Assembly: GCF_001421015.2 (NCBI RefSeq)
Contig: NZ_CP013023.1
Location: 1,915,501-1,979,500 of the forward strand
Origin: Paenibacillus bovis
Lineage (GTDB): Bacteria > Bacillota > Bacilli > Paenibacillales > Paenibacillaceae
Length of the DNA stretch: 64,000 nt
Reading direction: 5' to 3'
Shown piece by piece: positions 34,203-44,893 of the stretch. Every line of letters begins with the position of its first letter. Positions within the stretch are counted from its first letter, which is position 1. The notes under the pieces were generated by a model, which saw only the letters and a program-made list of their open reading frames with translations, was not told the DNA's origin and did no database searches. Both the position numbers and the translations under genes were made by a program.

Positions 34203-35141
34203 ATGACTTACGAGAAAATACCTCTTGGCATATTGGACATGTCGCCGATATTGGAAGGAGCTTCGGTAGAAGCGGCACTGGAGCGTTCGGTGCAGCTGGC
34301 TATCATGGCAGAAAATGCAGGCTATCATCGCTTTTGGCTGTCAGAACATCATGATATGACGCAGCTGGCCTGTACTGCTCCCGAAATACTGCTTTCCCAT
34401 ATTGGAGCACGTACTTCATCGATACGTCTGGGTGCCGGAGCCATATTGCTGCCGCATTATCGGCCCATGAAAGTAGCCGAGACGTTTCGCATGCTGGGGG
34501 CATTGTATCCGGGACGGATCGATCTGGGCATCGGACGTGCTCCGGGCGGCTCGGCACATGCTGCGATTGCGCTAAGTGGTAATTATTTGTCCCATGTAGC
34601 CCAGATGCCGGAACTGGTCAGAGATCTGCGTAGTCTTCTACAGGACGAATACAAGATAGAAGACACTCTGGTGCAGGCTCGCCCTCAGCCGGCTTATCCG
34701 CTGGAATGCTGGATGCTGGGTACCAATCGCAAAAGTGCCACTCTCGCTGCCCAGAACGGTACCGGATACGTATTTGGTTATTTTATGAGCGGTAGTGACG
34801 GTGTAGCTGCAGTTCAACATTATCTGGAGAATTTTCAGCCCTCTGCCTTGCATACGCAACCGCAGGTCATACTCGCTGTGCGCGTGATTGCTGGACAGAC
34901 TGATCAGGAAGCCGAACGATTATATGAACGCTGGAAAAGCTCGCCTGCAGGCATCGCATCGATTGGCGAAGAAATTCCGGCTCCGATTGTAGGCGGTCAA
35001 CAAGCAATCTGGCAGCAATTCCAGGAATTGAGTCTGCGATATAGGGCAGATGAACTACTGCTGATTTGTCCGTTGAATCGCTATCAAGAACGCATTAACG
35101 TCTATGAATCTATTGCCTCATGGACACCGGAGCCCAATTAA
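34203..35141 (+). CDS. LLM class flavin-dependent oxidoreductase (luciferase-like)
   Basis: A TIM-barrel flavin-dependent monooxygenase-like protein of the group often annotated MsnO8/YwcH. Motifs: IPLGILDMSPILEGAS at the N-terminus, ENAGYHRFWLSEHHDM (about residues 38-53), the SIRLGAGAILLPHYRPMKVAETFRML segment (about 78-103) and LYPGRIDLGIGRAPGG (about 106-121). GGAGGAGGCG precedes ATG 34203. The true substrate is not known from sequence. It is 312 residues long and monocistronic. Confidence 0.92.
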   Translation: MTYEKIPLGILDMSPILEGASVEAALERSVQLAIMAENAGYHRFWLSEHHDMTQLACTAPEILLSHIGARTSSIRLGAGAILLPHYRPMKVAETFRMLGALYPGRIDLGIGRAPGGSAHAAIALSGNYLSHVAQMPELVRDLRSLLQDEYKIEDTLVQARPQPAYPLECWMLGTNRKSATLAAQNGTGYVFGYFMSGSDGVAAVQHYLENFQPSALHTQPQVILAVRVIAGQTDQEAERLYERWKSSPAGIASIGEEIPAPIVGGQQAIWQQFQELSLRYRADELLLICPLNRYQERINVYESIASWTPEPN

Positions 35142-35249
35142 TACTGCTGTCGAAAAAATGGAAATAACATATTTATTACATGTGATGATTGAATATACAG
35201 TCCAATATCACTATAAAAATCAGGGTTTATCCTGATTTACAAACGCAAA

Positions 35250-35285
35250 AAAAGGCGGTTCCCACAGCGGGAATCGCCTCTTTTG
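35250..35285. terminator. bidirectional terminator
   Basis: AAGGCG-G-TTCCC and GGGAA-T-CGCCT with ACAGC loop, A-run on one side and TTTTG on the other, between convergent genes. Confidence 0.88.
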
Positions 35286-35318
35286 TGATGCACCAATGCT
35301 TATTTATTCAAACTAAAA

Positions 35319-36272
35319 TTAGTATTGTCTGCTATAATCCACCAGATTAACCGGCAGGGTCCGATCCTGCTGATAAGCTTGAAGATTTTTGGTGAAAATC
35401 TCGATAACACGGTCGGTGTAATGCTCATTGCTGCCTGCAATATGAGGAGTAATAATGACCTGTTCCATATCCCAGAGCGGATGATCTTCCGGCAGCGGCT
35501 CAGGATCAAATACATCGAGTCCTGCTCCTGCGATGGCTCCGGATTGAAGCGCTTCTACCAGCGCATCCGTATCGACAGACGGGCCGCGACCCACATTAAT
35601 AAACAGGCTGCTGTCTTTCATCACGGCAAATCGTTCCCGGTTAAACAGCTGCTTGGTCTCCTCGGTAAGCGGCAAAATATTGATGACATAATCTCCCTGA
35701 GCGAGCGCTTCATCCAGCTGCTCCATCGAATACATCTGATCAATTCCATCCTGCTCCTTGCCGGAACGGCGTACACCGATCGTTTTCATACCAAATGCTT
35801 TGGCGAGCTGTGCGGTGCCTGCTCCGATATTACCGACTCCGACAATGACAATCGTTTTGCCATGCAGCTCGGTGAATGTTCCACTTTCATCCCAGGCATG
35901 TTTTCCCTGATTGCGGACTGCCCGGTGCAGATTGCGTGAAAATGCAAGCATATACGCAAAAATCTGCTCCGAGATCGGGATAGTGTGTACACCATTCGCA
36001 CTGGTCAGGAGCACCTGTTTTTGCTCCAGCTGCTCCATAGGCATTTTATCCACGCCTGCCGACCATGTCTGTATCCACTGGACAGGACACTTGTCGGATA
36101 AAATGAAATCCTGCAGTTTGCGTGACCACCCGAGAATAATTTCGGCTTCGGCGAGTATGGAATCACTGGCTTCACGAACCGGAACGGCAACAATCTCGTA
36201 TGATGGTGCAGCTTCCTGTACTTTCTGTTTCTGCGACTCGGTGAGTTGCTGAAGGACAACAATTTTGGACAT
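35319..36272 (-). CDS. D-2-hydroxyacid dehydrogenase
   Basis: An NAD(P)-dependent reductase of 2-oxoacids. The Rossmann fold is clear (TIVIVGVGNIGAGTAQLAKAFGMKTIGVRRS, about residues 139-168) and the catalytic set can be seen: Arg in FINVGRGPSVDTDALVEAL, Glu in DVFDPEPLPEDHPLW and His in VIITPHIAGSNEHY near the end. It is 317 residues, typical. GGGGAGG lies before the ATG. The substrate cannot be told from the sequence. Transcribed alone on the minus strand. Confidence 0.93.
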   Translation of the reverse strand: MSKIVVLQQLTESQKQKVQEAAPSYEIVAVPVREASDSILAEAEIILGWSRKLQDFILSDKCPVQWIQTWSAGVDKMPMEQLEQKQVLLTSANGVHTIPISEQIFAYMLAFSRNLHRAVRNQGKHAWDESGTFTELHGKTIVIVGVGNIGAGTAQLAKAFGMKTIGVRRSGKEQDGIDQMYSMEQLDEALAQGDYVINILPLTEETKQLFNRERFAVMKDSSLFINVGRGPSVDTDALVEALQSGAIAGAGLDVFDPEPLPEDHPLWDMEQVIITPHIAGSNEHYTDRVIEIFTKNLQAYQQDRTLPVNLVDYSRQY

Positions 36273-36432
36273 AAATATACCTCCCCGGTAAATGAATAAT
36301 AATGTACGTTATCTTCCAAATGATAACAAATTAACTCCTGCATACCAAATTGCTTTATTCAGTCGAACCTTACTTTACGATATTACCTGACTGATCGAAG
36401 ATCGAATCCGAACTGTAATATCCATGAATCGT

Positions 36433-36461
36433 TTTGCACTGTTTTGAAGATTAGTGTATAC
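36433..36461 (+). promoter_or_regulatory. probable sigma-A promoter for thpR
   Basis: TTGCAC (36433-36438) and TATACT (36456-36461) are spaced by exactly 17 bases, leaving a leader of about 120 bases before the gene at 36587. Confidence 0.65.
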
Positions 36462-36586
36462 TGGTTGAGATCGTTCGGAACAGGTGTTCGTAAATGAGTT
36501 AATCATATAATGCATAACAGATTCGTGTATCACGAATTCAAGCAGGTATTCACAATAAAAAGAACAACGGGAAAGGGAGTGTAAAA

Positions 36587-37159
36587 ATGGGAACTCAGCC
36601 TGGGCAGGAACGTGTATTTGCAGCTGTGCCGATCAAGGGTGAAGCAGCGATAACATTGAGCGCATGGAGCAGGGCAGCGCAGGAGCAATATGCGTTCCGC
36701 CGCTGGACTTACGCTGGGGATCTGCATATTACACTCCAGTTTTTTGGAGATGTAGACGTGGAGCAGCTACCGGAGCTGTGTACAGCTCTGCAAAAGGCTG
36801 CTGCCGGCATTGCACCGTTTCAGCTGCAGCTGGGACTGGCCGGGATATTCGGCAATCCCCTGGCTCCGCGAGTACTGTGGATTGGACCGGAAGGAGATAC
36901 GGATAGTCTGCATCACCTGCAGTCCGAGGTGCAGCAGGCTTGTCTACCGCTTGGCTTTGTACCGGAGCAGCGTCCGTATCATCCCCATCTGACCGTAGCC
37001 CGCAAATATCATGGCAGTACGCCGTTTTCGGAAATAAATGCAGATCATTATCCATCACCGGATCACTGGCGGGTAGAGGAATTTGTACTGTACCGGACAC
37101 GTTTGGGTCAGCAACCGATGTACGAAGTGGCAGGTCAATTTCCGCTTCTCGGATTATGA
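36587..37159 (+). CDS. thpR: RNA 2',3'-cyclic phosphodiesterase
   Basis: A 2H phosphoesterase of the ThpR/LigT type, which opens 2',3'-cyclic phosphates on RNA (historically a 2'-5' RNA ligase). Both HxT motifs are present: DLHITLQFFG (about residues 45-54) and YHPHLTVARKYHG (about 129-141). The start follows GAAAGGGAGTG, and the protein is 190 residues as expected. N-terminal RVFAAVPIKG matches the family start. It is preceded by a clear promoter and is monocistronic. Confidence 0.94.
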   Translation: MGTQPGQERVFAAVPIKGEAAITLSAWSRAAQEQYAFRRWTYAGDLHITLQFFGDVDVEQLPELCTALQKAAAGIAPFQLQLGLAGIFGNPLAPRVLWIGPEGDTDSLHHLQSEVQQACLPLGFVPEQRPYHPHLTVARKYHGSTPFSEINADHYPSPDHWRVEEFVLYRTRLGQQPMYEVAGQFPLLGL

Positions 37160-37178
37160 CCATGCCTAAAATTGCGAA

Positions 37179-37195
37179 TTTGTCAATTTGACAAA
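37179..37195. promoter_or_regulatory. 17-bp perfect palindrome upstream of the SleB-type gene
   Basis: TTTGTCAA-T-TTGACAAA; its right half contains a TTGACA -35-like word followed by A/T-rich sequence (TATAATAAT at 37207-37215). It could be an operator covering a promoter, or a weak end for thpR. Confidence 0.45.
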
Positions 37196-37255
37196 AGTAA
37201 ACAACTTATAATAATATACTTGCTGCTGCAATCCCGCAGCATTTTATAGGGGAAT

Positions 37256-37272
37256 AGCATGATAATCATGCT
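37256..37272. promoter_or_regulatory. second 17-bp perfect palindrome
   Basis: AGCATGA-TAA-TCATGCT in the long leader of the SleB-type gene. Function unknown. Confidence 0.45.
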
Positions 37273-37369
37273 CAAATAATTATTGAATTTCGGCAAATTC
37301 GGAGATTCAAATTCAAGTTGGCACTGCTCCGCATCACCGGAGACGAAATAACACTGTGAACCGCAAGTG

Positions 37370-37384
37370 ATTCAAAATTTGAAT
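37370..37384. promoter_or_regulatory. 15-bp palindrome ATTCAAA-A-TTTGAAT
   Basis: Third symmetrical element in the same gap; ATTCAAA half-sites also occur at 37305 and 37393. No gene lies in 37160-37458. Confidence 0.45.
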
Positions 37385-37458
37385 GTTGGTGTATTCAAAT
37401 GGAAGGTCAAAAAGGTTACATAGGGTTAGGAGTATGCTAACAGTACTGGAGGAAGAAA

Positions 37459-38274
37459 ATGGAGTTTATTAAACGCAATCAGTGGATTACGCCGCTACTC
37501 GGCGTGCTTTTTATATTCGTTATGTCCCTCCCTTTCTGGATGGATTCCAAAATAACGAGCGAACAATCCTTTACTGAGCTGCCTGCATGGGGTGCACAGC
37601 CGGCAGGTTCGGTTTCTCATGCCCAGAATGTCAGGACCGGCACTACGTTTATGACGTGGAACGAGAATCATACCCAAAAGTTGATTCGTCAGGTCAAGAC
37701 TGAGCAAGCTGCAGCACTCAAAGCGGAACAGCACAAGAAAAAAGCTGCACATATCAAGGCGAACACCGCTACAGCCAAGGCAAAAGCAATGCCGGCGGCA
37801 GTGACGGCAAGTTCGTCCATTAGTGATTCCACCCCAACCCACTTATACTTTACCCGGACAAAGCTGCTTAGCCAGAGTAATAAATCTCAGGCTACCTGGA
37901 CCTACGCATTGTCTGATAAAGAACAGCTCCTGCTCGAACGTATCGTTATGGCAGAGGCTGAAGGCGAACCGTACGAAGGCAAAGTGGCAGTTGCCAATGT
38001 TGTCTTAAACCGGCTGCGGTCCGCTAATTTCCCCGACACGATTAAAGATGTAATCTATCAAAGATATCAATTTTCTCCGGTAACCAATGGCAGATTCGAG
38101 CGTGTGACACCTAACGCCGACTCGGTAAAAGCAGTGCGCGCTGCGCTGGAAGGCCAAAAGGAAGTTCCGGACAATACGTATTATTTTGTGTCGCTTTCCC
38201 TGGCGACAGACTTTGATATTCCCAATACCCGAACCAAAGTGGCGAAAATTGGTCACCATACGTTTTATAAATAA
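37459..38274 (+). CDS. SleB/CwlJ-type cell wall hydrolase
   Basis: A membrane-anchored lytic enzyme of 271 residues. One N-terminal transmembrane helix (TPLLGVLFIFVMSLPFW, about residues 12-28) is followed by a basic, Ala/Lys-rich linker (about 75-115) and the hydrolase_2 domain: LLERIVMAEAEGEPYEGKVAVANVVLNRLRSANFPDTIKDVIY (about residues 158-200), YQFSPVTNGRFERV and a terminal NTYYFVSLSLATDFD ... GHHTFYK. The conserved AEAEGEP glutamate is present, as in SleB and CwlJ, which cleave spore cortex; homologues also work in vegetative walls. GGAGGAAGAAA precedes the start. The palindrome-rich leader upstream suggests tight regulation. Confidence 0.9.
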   Translation: MEFIKRNQWITPLLGVLFIFVMSLPFWMDSKITSEQSFTELPAWGAQPAGSVSHAQNVRTGTTFMTWNENHTQKLIRQVKTEQAAALKAEQHKKKAAHIKANTATAKAKAMPAAVTASSSISDSTPTHLYFTRTKLLSQSNKSQATWTYALSDKEQLLLERIVMAEAEGEPYEGKVAVANVVLNRLRSANFPDTIKDVIYQRYQFSPVTNGRFERVTPNADSVKAVRAALEGQKEVPDNTYYFVSLSLATDFDIPNTRTKVAKIGHHTFYK

Positions 38275-38385
38275 GCTGCCCATTGCTGGAGCTTGTTCTG
38301 TCTGCGCTGCGGAGTTACACTTCTGCTGCGGATGATGATACAATAAACGGTGGAAAATCAATTCAATCCCGGAGGTGCTTCATCC

Positions 38386-39072
38386 ATGAAAATCACATAT
38401 TATGGTCAATCCTGTCTGCTGGTCGAAGAAGGCGGCAAAAAGGTCATTATCGACCCGTTCCTGTCCGGCAATCCGCAAGTCAATATTGATCCCAAAGACA
38501 TCCAGGTGGATGCGGTTATTTTGACACATGGTCACGGCGATCACTATGGTGACACGGTCGAGATCGCGCAAAATAATAATTGTCCGGTGATTGCGATTGT
38601 TGAACTGGCGCAGTATGCAGCCAGCAAAGGTGCACCTGAGGTCGTAGGCATGAACCTTGGTGGAGCCAAGCAGTTTGATGGCTTCAAAGTAAAATTCACG
38701 CTCGCGTTCCACACGTCCTCTATCCAGGATGGAGATCAGACGGTGTATCTCGGCGAACCGGCAGGTATCCTGCTGACAATGGGCGGCAAAACGCTCTACC
38801 ATGCAGGTGACACAGCGCTGTTCGGCGATATGAAGCTGATTGGCGAATTGAACCAAATCGACGTAGCTGCACTGCCGATAGGCGATTTCTATACCATGGG
38901 TCCCGAAGACGCATTGCTCGCTGCACAGTGGATCAAAGCAGGTCATGTGATCCCGGTTCATTACAATACGTTCCCGCCAATTGAGCAGGATGGAGACGCT
39001 TTTGTCGCTGAACTGCAAAAGAAAGGTCTGCAGGGCTCTGTACTCCAAGTAGGCGAGAGTGTAGATATTTAA
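38386..39072 (+). CDS. ytkL: UPF0173 metal-dependent hydrolase (YtkL-like)
   Basis: A metallo-beta-lactamase-fold hydrolase of 228 residues, the same family as B. subtilis YtkL. Motif 2 is ILTHGHGDHYGD (about residues 46-57), followed by LAFHTSSI, LYHAGDTALFGDM (about 141-153) and HVIPVHYNTFPPIEQD near the end, which together form the two-metal centre. GGAGGTGC precedes ATG 38386. Substrate unknown. Ends about 110 bases before a terminator. Confidence 0.92.
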   Translation: MKITYYGQSCLLVEEGGKKVIIDPFLSGNPQVNIDPKDIQVDAVILTHGHGDHYGDTVEIAQNNNCPVIAIVELAQYAASKGAPEVVGMNLGGAKQFDGFKVKFTLAFHTSSIQDGDQTVYLGEPAGILLTMGGKTLYHAGDTALFGDMKLIGELNQIDVAALPIGDFYTMGPEDALLAAQWIKAGHVIPVHYNTFPPIEQDGDAFVAELQKKGLQGSVLQVGESVDI

Positions 39073-39185
39073 TACATTCCCTTTTGCAACGGAATGATCC
39101 AATGATCGAGTAGATGCAGGAGCAGTAGGCAAGCGGCTCGCTGTAGACCTTAAATCAGTAAATACGTGAAACAAGCCATAAACCC

Positions 39186-39228
39186 AAAAAGCGTACAGCC
39201 TGAACAAACAGGGCTGTGCGCTTTTTTA
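39186..39228 (+). terminator. terminator downstream of the YtkL-like gene
   Basis: AAAAGCG-T-ACAGCC and GGCTGT-G-CGCTTTT form the stem; six Ts follow. Confidence 0.88.
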
Positions 39229-39738
39229 TTTATCTTTCAAACGGTCATCTGTTCGGCAGAAGCAAACAGGGCTGCAATCATGACCAGGCGATTATAAAAT
39301 ACTTTTCGAGCATTATAAATAAATTGAATAATATATTAATTATAATGTATAATCATACACTATAATATATTGCACTGCGTTATCACACTAATGCTTTGAC
39401 GCAAAATAATAATTTATCGGATAGATAAAAAGTTTGAATTGCTATGATGTGAGGTCAGTGTTAAAATGTATAAAACCCATTAGGTTACAACGATATCACA
39501 TACGCTGAGTAAGTCGCTTGAATCCATAAGTGGATAATTATTCTTCCGCTGTTATTTCCGAATTTTATATTCAAATAGGCTGCTTCCATTACATTCGAAT
39601 CTGCAGAGATGTATATCCCGATGAATGGAGAGAGCAGTCTGTTTTGTATACCCTATCCTTTAGCAGCATTCTTCTTCGTATGGCCGTCCTCTGGCTCGTC
39701 TTCTGACATTTCACTTCATAATAGAAAGGTTGCGTATT
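39229..39738. other. long A/T-rich leader of the glutamate synthase gene
   Basis: About 500 bases without a gene. The stretch 39300-39370 is extremely A/T-rich with several nested ATAAT words, so several promoters could be drawn and none stands out. No T-box or riboswitch core was recognised. Confidence 0.4.
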
Positions 39739-42700
39739 ATGAACATTACAGGTTTACCTCCGAAGCAGGGTCTTTATGACCCGCAGTTTGAAAAAGATGC
39801 CTGCGGTATGGGATTTACCGCGCATATCAAAGGAACACCTAGTCACCAGATTGTTAGTCAGGCACTCACGATGCTCGAAAATATGGAGCATCGCGGCGGT
39901 CAGGGCAGTGAACCGAATTCCGGTGACGGAGCCGGTATTATGGTCCAGATTCCACATCGCTTTTTTGTTAAGGAAGCCCGTGCAAACGGATTTGAACTGC
40001 CCGAAAAAGGACAATATGGCGTAGCCATTGTTTTCCTGTCCCCTGATGAAGAGCTGCGCAGCCGTCATGAAGCTGTGTTGAAAAGCATTATTGAACAGGA
40101 AGGCCAGGTATACCTCGGAGCACGTACCGTACCTACAGATGACAGTACGCTCGGCAAGTCCGCCAAAGATGCCAAGCCGGTAGTTCGACAGTTTTTTATC
40201 GGACGCAGTGAGCTGCTGCAAGGTCGGGATGAGCTGGCTTTTGAACGCAAACTGTATGTCATTCGCCGTCTGGCAGAACGTCATATTCGCTATGCGGAAG
40301 AAGCGGGTGGAGAGACGTTCTACATTCCAAGTTTGTCTTGCCGTAAAGTCGTCTACAAAGGGATGCTGACAACCGCTCAGGTCGGAGAATTCTATCTGGA
40401 TCTGCGGGATGAAGAGTTCGAATCGGCGATGGCGCTGGTACACTCCCGTTTCAGTACCAATACGTTCCCGAGCTGGGACCGTGCCCATCCGTATCGCTTT
40501 ATGATCCACAATGGTGAGATCAATACGATGCGCGGTAATGTGAACTGGATGCATGCCCGTCAATCGCTGTTCGAGAGTAAAGTATTCGGCGCGGATATCG
40601 ACAAGATCCGTCCGGTTATCAATCCGGATGGTTCGGATACGGCGATGTTTGATAACACGCTGGAATTCCTGTATCTGAACGGTCGTTCCCTGCCGCATGT
40701 AGCGATGATGATGGTACCGGAACCGTGGAGCAACCACGACACGATGGATGAGAAGAAAAAAGCATTTTACCAGTATCATAGCTGTCTGATGGAACCGTGG
40801 GACGGACCTGCCGCTATGGCATTTACCGACGGGATTCAGATTGGCGCGATGCTTGACCGTAACGGTCTGCGCCCGGCGCGTTATTATGTAACCAAAGATG
40901 ACCGGATTATTCTGTCCTCCGAGGTCGGTGTACTCGATATACCGGCAGAGGATATTTTATACAAAGACCGTCTGCGTCCTGGACGGATGCTGCTGATCGA
41001 TACACAGGAAGGCCGTATTATTTCCGATGAAGAAATCAAGGAAAAGATCGCTTCCGAGCAGCCGTATGCCGAGTGGCTGGAAGAACATCTCATGAATCTG
41101 GAAGAAGTACCGGAAGCTCCGGAGGCGATTCAACCGGATCATGATAATGTGCAGCAGCTGCAGCTGGCATTTGGTTATACGTTTGAAGAGCTGCGCAAGG
41201 TGATTGAACCGATGGCTACTACCGGTGCAGAAGCAATTGGCTCGATGGGCTATGATGCTCCATTGGCGGTTCTGTCGGATCAGCCGCAGCGTCTGTATAA
41301 CTATTTCAAGCAGATGTTTGCCCAGGTGACGAATCCACCGATCGATGCGATCCGTGAGGAGATCGTGACCTCGACAGCTACAGCAATCGGCCCCGAGCGC
41401 AATCTGCTCGATCCGCAACCGGAGAGCTGTCGCCAGATTATTTTGAATACACCGATTTTGTCCAATGAGGACTTTGCCAAAGTGCGCCATGTACGTCGTC
41501 CGGGCTTCAAGGCAATGACGATTCCAATCTTCTTTGAGGCGGCCAAAGGTGCCGAAGGACTGCGTGCTGCACTGGTCAATCTGTGCGAAGCGGCAGACCG
41601 GGTTATCGCCAAAGGGCATAATTTCCTGATTCTGTCCGACCGTGGTACGGATAAGGATAATGCGGCAATTCCGGCACTGCTGGCAGTGGCCTGCCTGCAT
41701 CATCATCTGATTCGCCAGGGAACGCGTACTCGTGTCAGCCTGCTGCTGGAATCCGGTGAACCGCGTGACGTGCATCATTTTGCGCTGCTGCTCGGTTACG
41801 GGATTAGTGCAGTCAATCCGTATCTGGCGTTTGAGACGATGCAGGATATGATCAAGCAAGGACTGCTGCGTGGTATTTCCCATGAGAAAGCAGTCAAAAA
41901 CTATATCAAAGCCGTCACCAAGGGTGTCGTGAAAATCCTGTCCAAAATGGGAATTTCGACGATTCAATCCTATCGCGGCGCGCAGATTTTCGAAGCGGTT
42001 GGCCTGAAGCAGGATTTTGTAGATCAATACTTTACCTGGACACCTTCCCGGATTGGCGGAATCGGTCTGGAAGAAGTGGCTCAAGAAGCGCTATCCCAGC
42101 ATATTCGTGCCTTTACGGATAAAGACGGCAATGACCGTGTACTGGATTCCGGCGGCGATTATCAGTGGCGTAATGACGGGGAACAGCATTTGTTTAACCC
42201 GCAGACGATTCACCTGCTGCAGCATGCTGTACGTACCGGTGACTACAAGCTGTACAAAAAATATGCCGCTCTGGTCGAAGGCGAGAACGAACAGCGCCTG
42301 ACGCTGCGCTCCATGCTGCAATTCAAGCCGAACGGCGCACCGATTCCGCTGGAAGAAGTAGAGCCGATCGAATCGATTATGCGCCGCTTCAAGACCGGTG
42401 CCATGTCCTTTGGCTCGATCAGTAAGGAAGCGCATGAGAGTCTGGCTATCGCAATGAACCGGATTGGCGGCAAAAGTAATACCGGTGAAGGTGGGGAAGA
42501 TCCTGCGCGCTTCGTACCCGATGCCAACGGCGATTCCCGCCGTAGTGCGATCAAGCAAGTTGCGTCCGGACGGTTTGGCGTAACGTCCAACTATCTGGTC
42601 AATGCCGATGAGATTCAGATCAAAATGGCCCAGGGTGCCAAACCGGGTGAAGGTGGACAGCTGCCGGGCCGTAAAGTATATCCATGGGTAGCGGAAGTGC

Positions 42701-44340
42701 GTGGTTCCACGCCGGGTGTAGGTCTGATTTCACCGCCGCCGCATCATGACATCTATTCGATCGAGGATCTGGCCGAACTGATCTATGATCTCAAAAATGC
42801 CAACCCTCGTGCAGCGATCAACGTGAAGCTGGTATCCGAAGTCGGTGTCGGCACGATTGCAGCCGGTGTAGCCAAAGGACGCGCGGATATCATCCTCGTC
42901 AGCGGTTATGACGGTGGTACAGGTGCTTCTCCGCAGGGCTCGATCCGTCATGCGGGTCTGCCGTGGGAGCTTGGACTGGCAGAGACCCAGCAGACGCTGA
43001 TCATGAACAATCTGCGTGACCGCGTTGTACTGGAGACGGACGGCAAAATGCTGAGTGGACGCGATCTCGCGGTAGCTGCACTACTCGGCGCTGAAGAGTA
43101 CGGCTTCTCTACAGCTCCGCTCGTAACGCTGGGCTGCATCATGATGCGTGTCTGTCAGATGGATACCTGTCCGGTCGGCGTAGCGACGCAAAACCCGGAA
43201 CTGCGCAAAAACTTTACCGGCGATCCGGAGCATGTCGTAAACTTTATGAAATTTGTGGCAGAAGATCTGCGTGAGATTATGGCAGAGCTTGGCTTCCGCA
43301 CTGTGCAGGAAATGGTAGGCCGTCTGGATTGTCTGGATGCTGCCAATGCTGCAGATCACTGGAAGAAAAAAGGACTGGATCTGTCTGTCCTGCTGCATGA
43401 GCCTAAGCTTCCGGAAGGCAGCGAACGCTTCAATGTACAGCAGCAGAATCATCAGCTGGAAGAGACGTTGGATATGCAGCAGCTGCTTCCACTGGCGGCG
43501 CCTGCTCTGGAGAACGGCAGCCGTGTACAAGCAGAGCTTGCCATCTGCAACGTGAACCGGGCAACCGGAACGATTCTCGGCAGTGAGGTTACTCGCAAAT
43601 ACGGGGCAGCAGGTCTGCCGGAAGATACAATTACTTTCAAATTCAAAGGCTCCGCAGGTCAGAGCTTTGGCGCGTTCGTACCGAAAGGCATGACGCTTCA
43701 GGTCGAAGGCGACTGCAATGACTATGTCGGCAAAGGATTATCTGGTGGTAAAATCATCGTTAAGCCTGATGCCCAGGCGACCTTTGCAGCCGAAGATAAT
43801 ATTATTATTGGTAATACGGCACTCTATGGTGCTACCAGTGGTGAAGCGTATATCAATGGTATTGCAGGCGAGCGGTTTGCCGTGCGTAACTCTGGTGCGA
43901 ATATCGTGGTTGAAGGTACAGGCGATCATGGCTGTGAATACATGACCGGCGGGCGTGTCGTTGTACTCGGCACAACCGGCCGTAACTTTGCCGCAGGGAT
44001 GTCCGGTGGTGTAGCCTATGTACTGGATCCGAGTCATGATTTTGTCGGACGCTGCAATCTGGAGATGGTGCTGCTGGAATCGCTCGATGAACCGGAAGAG
44101 CTGGAAGAAGTACGCGCGCTGATCGAGCGTCATGTGCGTTATACCGGCAGCCAGGCAGGACAACGGGTACTGGAAGATTGGGAACATCAATCCCAGGATT
44201 TCGTCCGCGTCATTCCAAAAGACTACAAACGGATGACCGAACAAATCCGCAAAGTTCACGAAAGTGGTCTGACTGGCGAAGCGGCTCTACTCGCTGCCTT
44301 CGAGGCCAATATGCGTGAACTGGCCCGTTCCGGTGCGTAG
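39739..44340 (+). CDS. gltA: glutamate synthase large subunit
   Basis: Transfers the amide of glutamine to 2-oxoglutarate, giving two glutamates. The large (alpha) subunit has 1533 residues. Domains: an N-terminal propeptide of 21 residues ending before Cys22 ([10 protein letters not shown]), the class II glutaminase domain (to about 430), the central domain, the FMN-binding TIM-barrel ([56 protein letters not shown], about 970-1100), a three-cysteine iron-sulphur loop [23 protein letters not shown] (about 1132-1154), and the C-terminal glycine-rich beta-helix. ATG 39739 follows AAAGG; an in-frame TTG lies nine bases earlier. The small subunit (gltB-type) is not adjacent. gltA follows Bacillus usage. 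Confidence 0.95.
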   Translation: MNITGLPPKQGLYDPQFEKDACGMGFTAHIKGTPSHQIVSQALTMLENMEHRGGQGSEPNSGDGAGIMVQIPHRFFVKEARANGFELPEKGQYGVAIVFLSPDEELRSRHEAVLKSIIEQEGQVYLGARTVPTDDSTLGKSAKDAKPVVRQFFIGRSELLQGRDELAFERKLYVIRRLAERHIRYAEEAGGETFYIPSLSCRKVVYKGMLTTAQVGEFYLDLRDEEFESAMALVHSRFSTNTFPSWDRAHPYRFMIHNGEINTMRGNVNWMHARQSLFESKVFGADIDKIRPVINPDGSDTAMFDNTLEFLYLNGRSLPHVAMMMVPEPWSNHDTMDEKKKAFYQYHSCLMEPWDGPAAMAFTDGIQIGAMLDRNGLRPARYYVTKDDRIILSSEVGVLDIPAEDILYKDRLRPGRMLLIDTQEGRIISDEEIKEKIASEQPYAEWLEEHLMNLEEVPEAPEAIQPDHDNVQQLQLAFGYTFEELRKVIEPMATTGAEAIGSMGYDAPLAVLSDQPQRLYNYFKQMFAQVTNPPIDAIREEIVTSTATAIGPERNLLDPQPESCRQIILNTPILSNEDFAKVRHVRRPGFKAMTIPIFFEAAKGAEGLRAALVNLCEAADRVIAKGHNFLILSDRGTDKDNAAIPALLAVACLHHHLIRQGTRTRVSLLLESGEPRDVHHFALLLGYGISAVNPYLAFETMQDMIKQGLLRGISHEKAVKNYIKAVTKGVVKILSKMGISTIQSYRGAQIFEAVGLKQDFVDQYFTWTPSRIGGIGLEEVAQEALSQHIRAFTDKDGNDRVLDSGGDYQWRNDGEQHLFNPQTIHLLQHAVRTGDYKLYKKYAALVEGENEQRLTLRSMLQFKPNGAPIPLEEVEPIESIMRRFKTGAMSFGSISKEAHESLAIAMNRIGGKSNTGEGGEDPARFVPDANGDSRRSAIKQVASGRFGVTSNYLVNADEIQIKMAQGAKPGEGGQLPGRKVYPWVAEVRGSTPGVGLISPPPHHDIYSIEDLAELIYDLKNANPRAAINVKLVSEVGVGTIAAGVAKGRADIILVSGYDGGTGASPQGSIRHAGLPWELGLAETQQTLIMNNLRDRVVLETDGKMLSGRDLAVAALLGAEEYGFSTAPLVTLGCIMMRVCQMDTCPVGVATQNPELRKNFTGDPEHVVNFMKFVAEDLREIMAELGFRTVQEMVGRLDCLDAANAADHWKKKGLDLSVLLHEPKLPEGSERFNVQQQNHQLEETLDMQQLLPLAAPALENGSRVQAELAICNVNRATGTILGSEVTRKYGAAGLPEDTITFKFKGSAGQSFGAFVPKGMTLQVEGDCNDYVGKGLSGGKIIVKPDAQATFAAEDNIIIGNTALYGATSGEAYINGIAGERFAVRNSGANIVVEGTGDHGCEYMTGGRVVVLGTTGRNFAAGMSGGVAYVLDPSHDFVGRCNLEMVLLESLDEPEELEEVRALIERHVRYTGSQAGQRVLEDWEHQSQDFVRVIPKDYKRMTEQIRKVHESGLTGEAALLAAFEANMRELARSGA

Positions 44341-44486
44341 TCTGCTTGCAGGACTCATGATGATGCTGGCGATATTCGATATTTTGGAATAGTACAGCAT
44401 TACAGATGAAATAAAATAGAGAACTCGTTCGATCCAATGGAAGAGTCGGAATGATCTCGTTGCATAAACTTCAGGTTTATGGAAGA

Positions 44487-44524
44487 TCACCCGATTCCCG
44501 GTTGGACCGACGGGTTCTTTTTTT
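44487..44524 (+). terminator. terminator after glutamate synthase
   Basis: ACCCG and CGGGT close a hairpin with partly paired interior (TTCC/GGA), followed by TTCTTTTTTT. Confidence 0.7.
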
Positions 44525-44893
44525 ATCATCGGGGCAGTGTTACAATGATAACGCCAAGCGCCGTCAGGTCATACCGTACTTGTACTTCTGATAGAGATAC
44601 ATAGGGAGACACACAGCAGGGAACCGTAGTGCAGGAAACTGAATAAGAGGCAAGCGAGCATTATGCCGTAAGTACCAAGCCAATAAATATCAAGGCATCG
44701 GGCTTAAAAAATGAAGTAGCAAGAAATGAAGTATCCGTGTATTGAGCGGCAAGCAGTAAGCAACAATCAACAAGTACTAAGCTATTAAACTACTACTGCA
44801 GCCGATAGATGCACACTACAGAAAGGCAGGCTATAGCAACTACAGAAAATACAGAAGCCCATTGAATACACAGACAGAAAGGAGTTTTACATT
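44525..44893. other. intergenic gap before the ABC exporter
   Basis: About 370 bases rich in A and in AAGTA/AAGCA words; no gene, terminator or promoter pair that I can support. Confidence 0.4.

Noticed and set aside
37160..37458. Possible c-di-AMP (ydaO) riboswitch before the SleB-type hydrolase
   Set aside because: Such riboswitches precede some cell-wall hydrolases, but I could not find the conserved core words; palindromes explain the symmetry better.
39229..39738. T-box or glutamine-sensing leader before glutamate synthase
   Set aside because: No T-box sequence, specifier stem or terminator/antiterminator pair could be recognised.
39754..42084. Long minus-strand frames inside the glutamate synthase gene
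   Set aside because: They are antisense shadows of a certain gene, rich in His, Arg and Cys, with no family resemblance.
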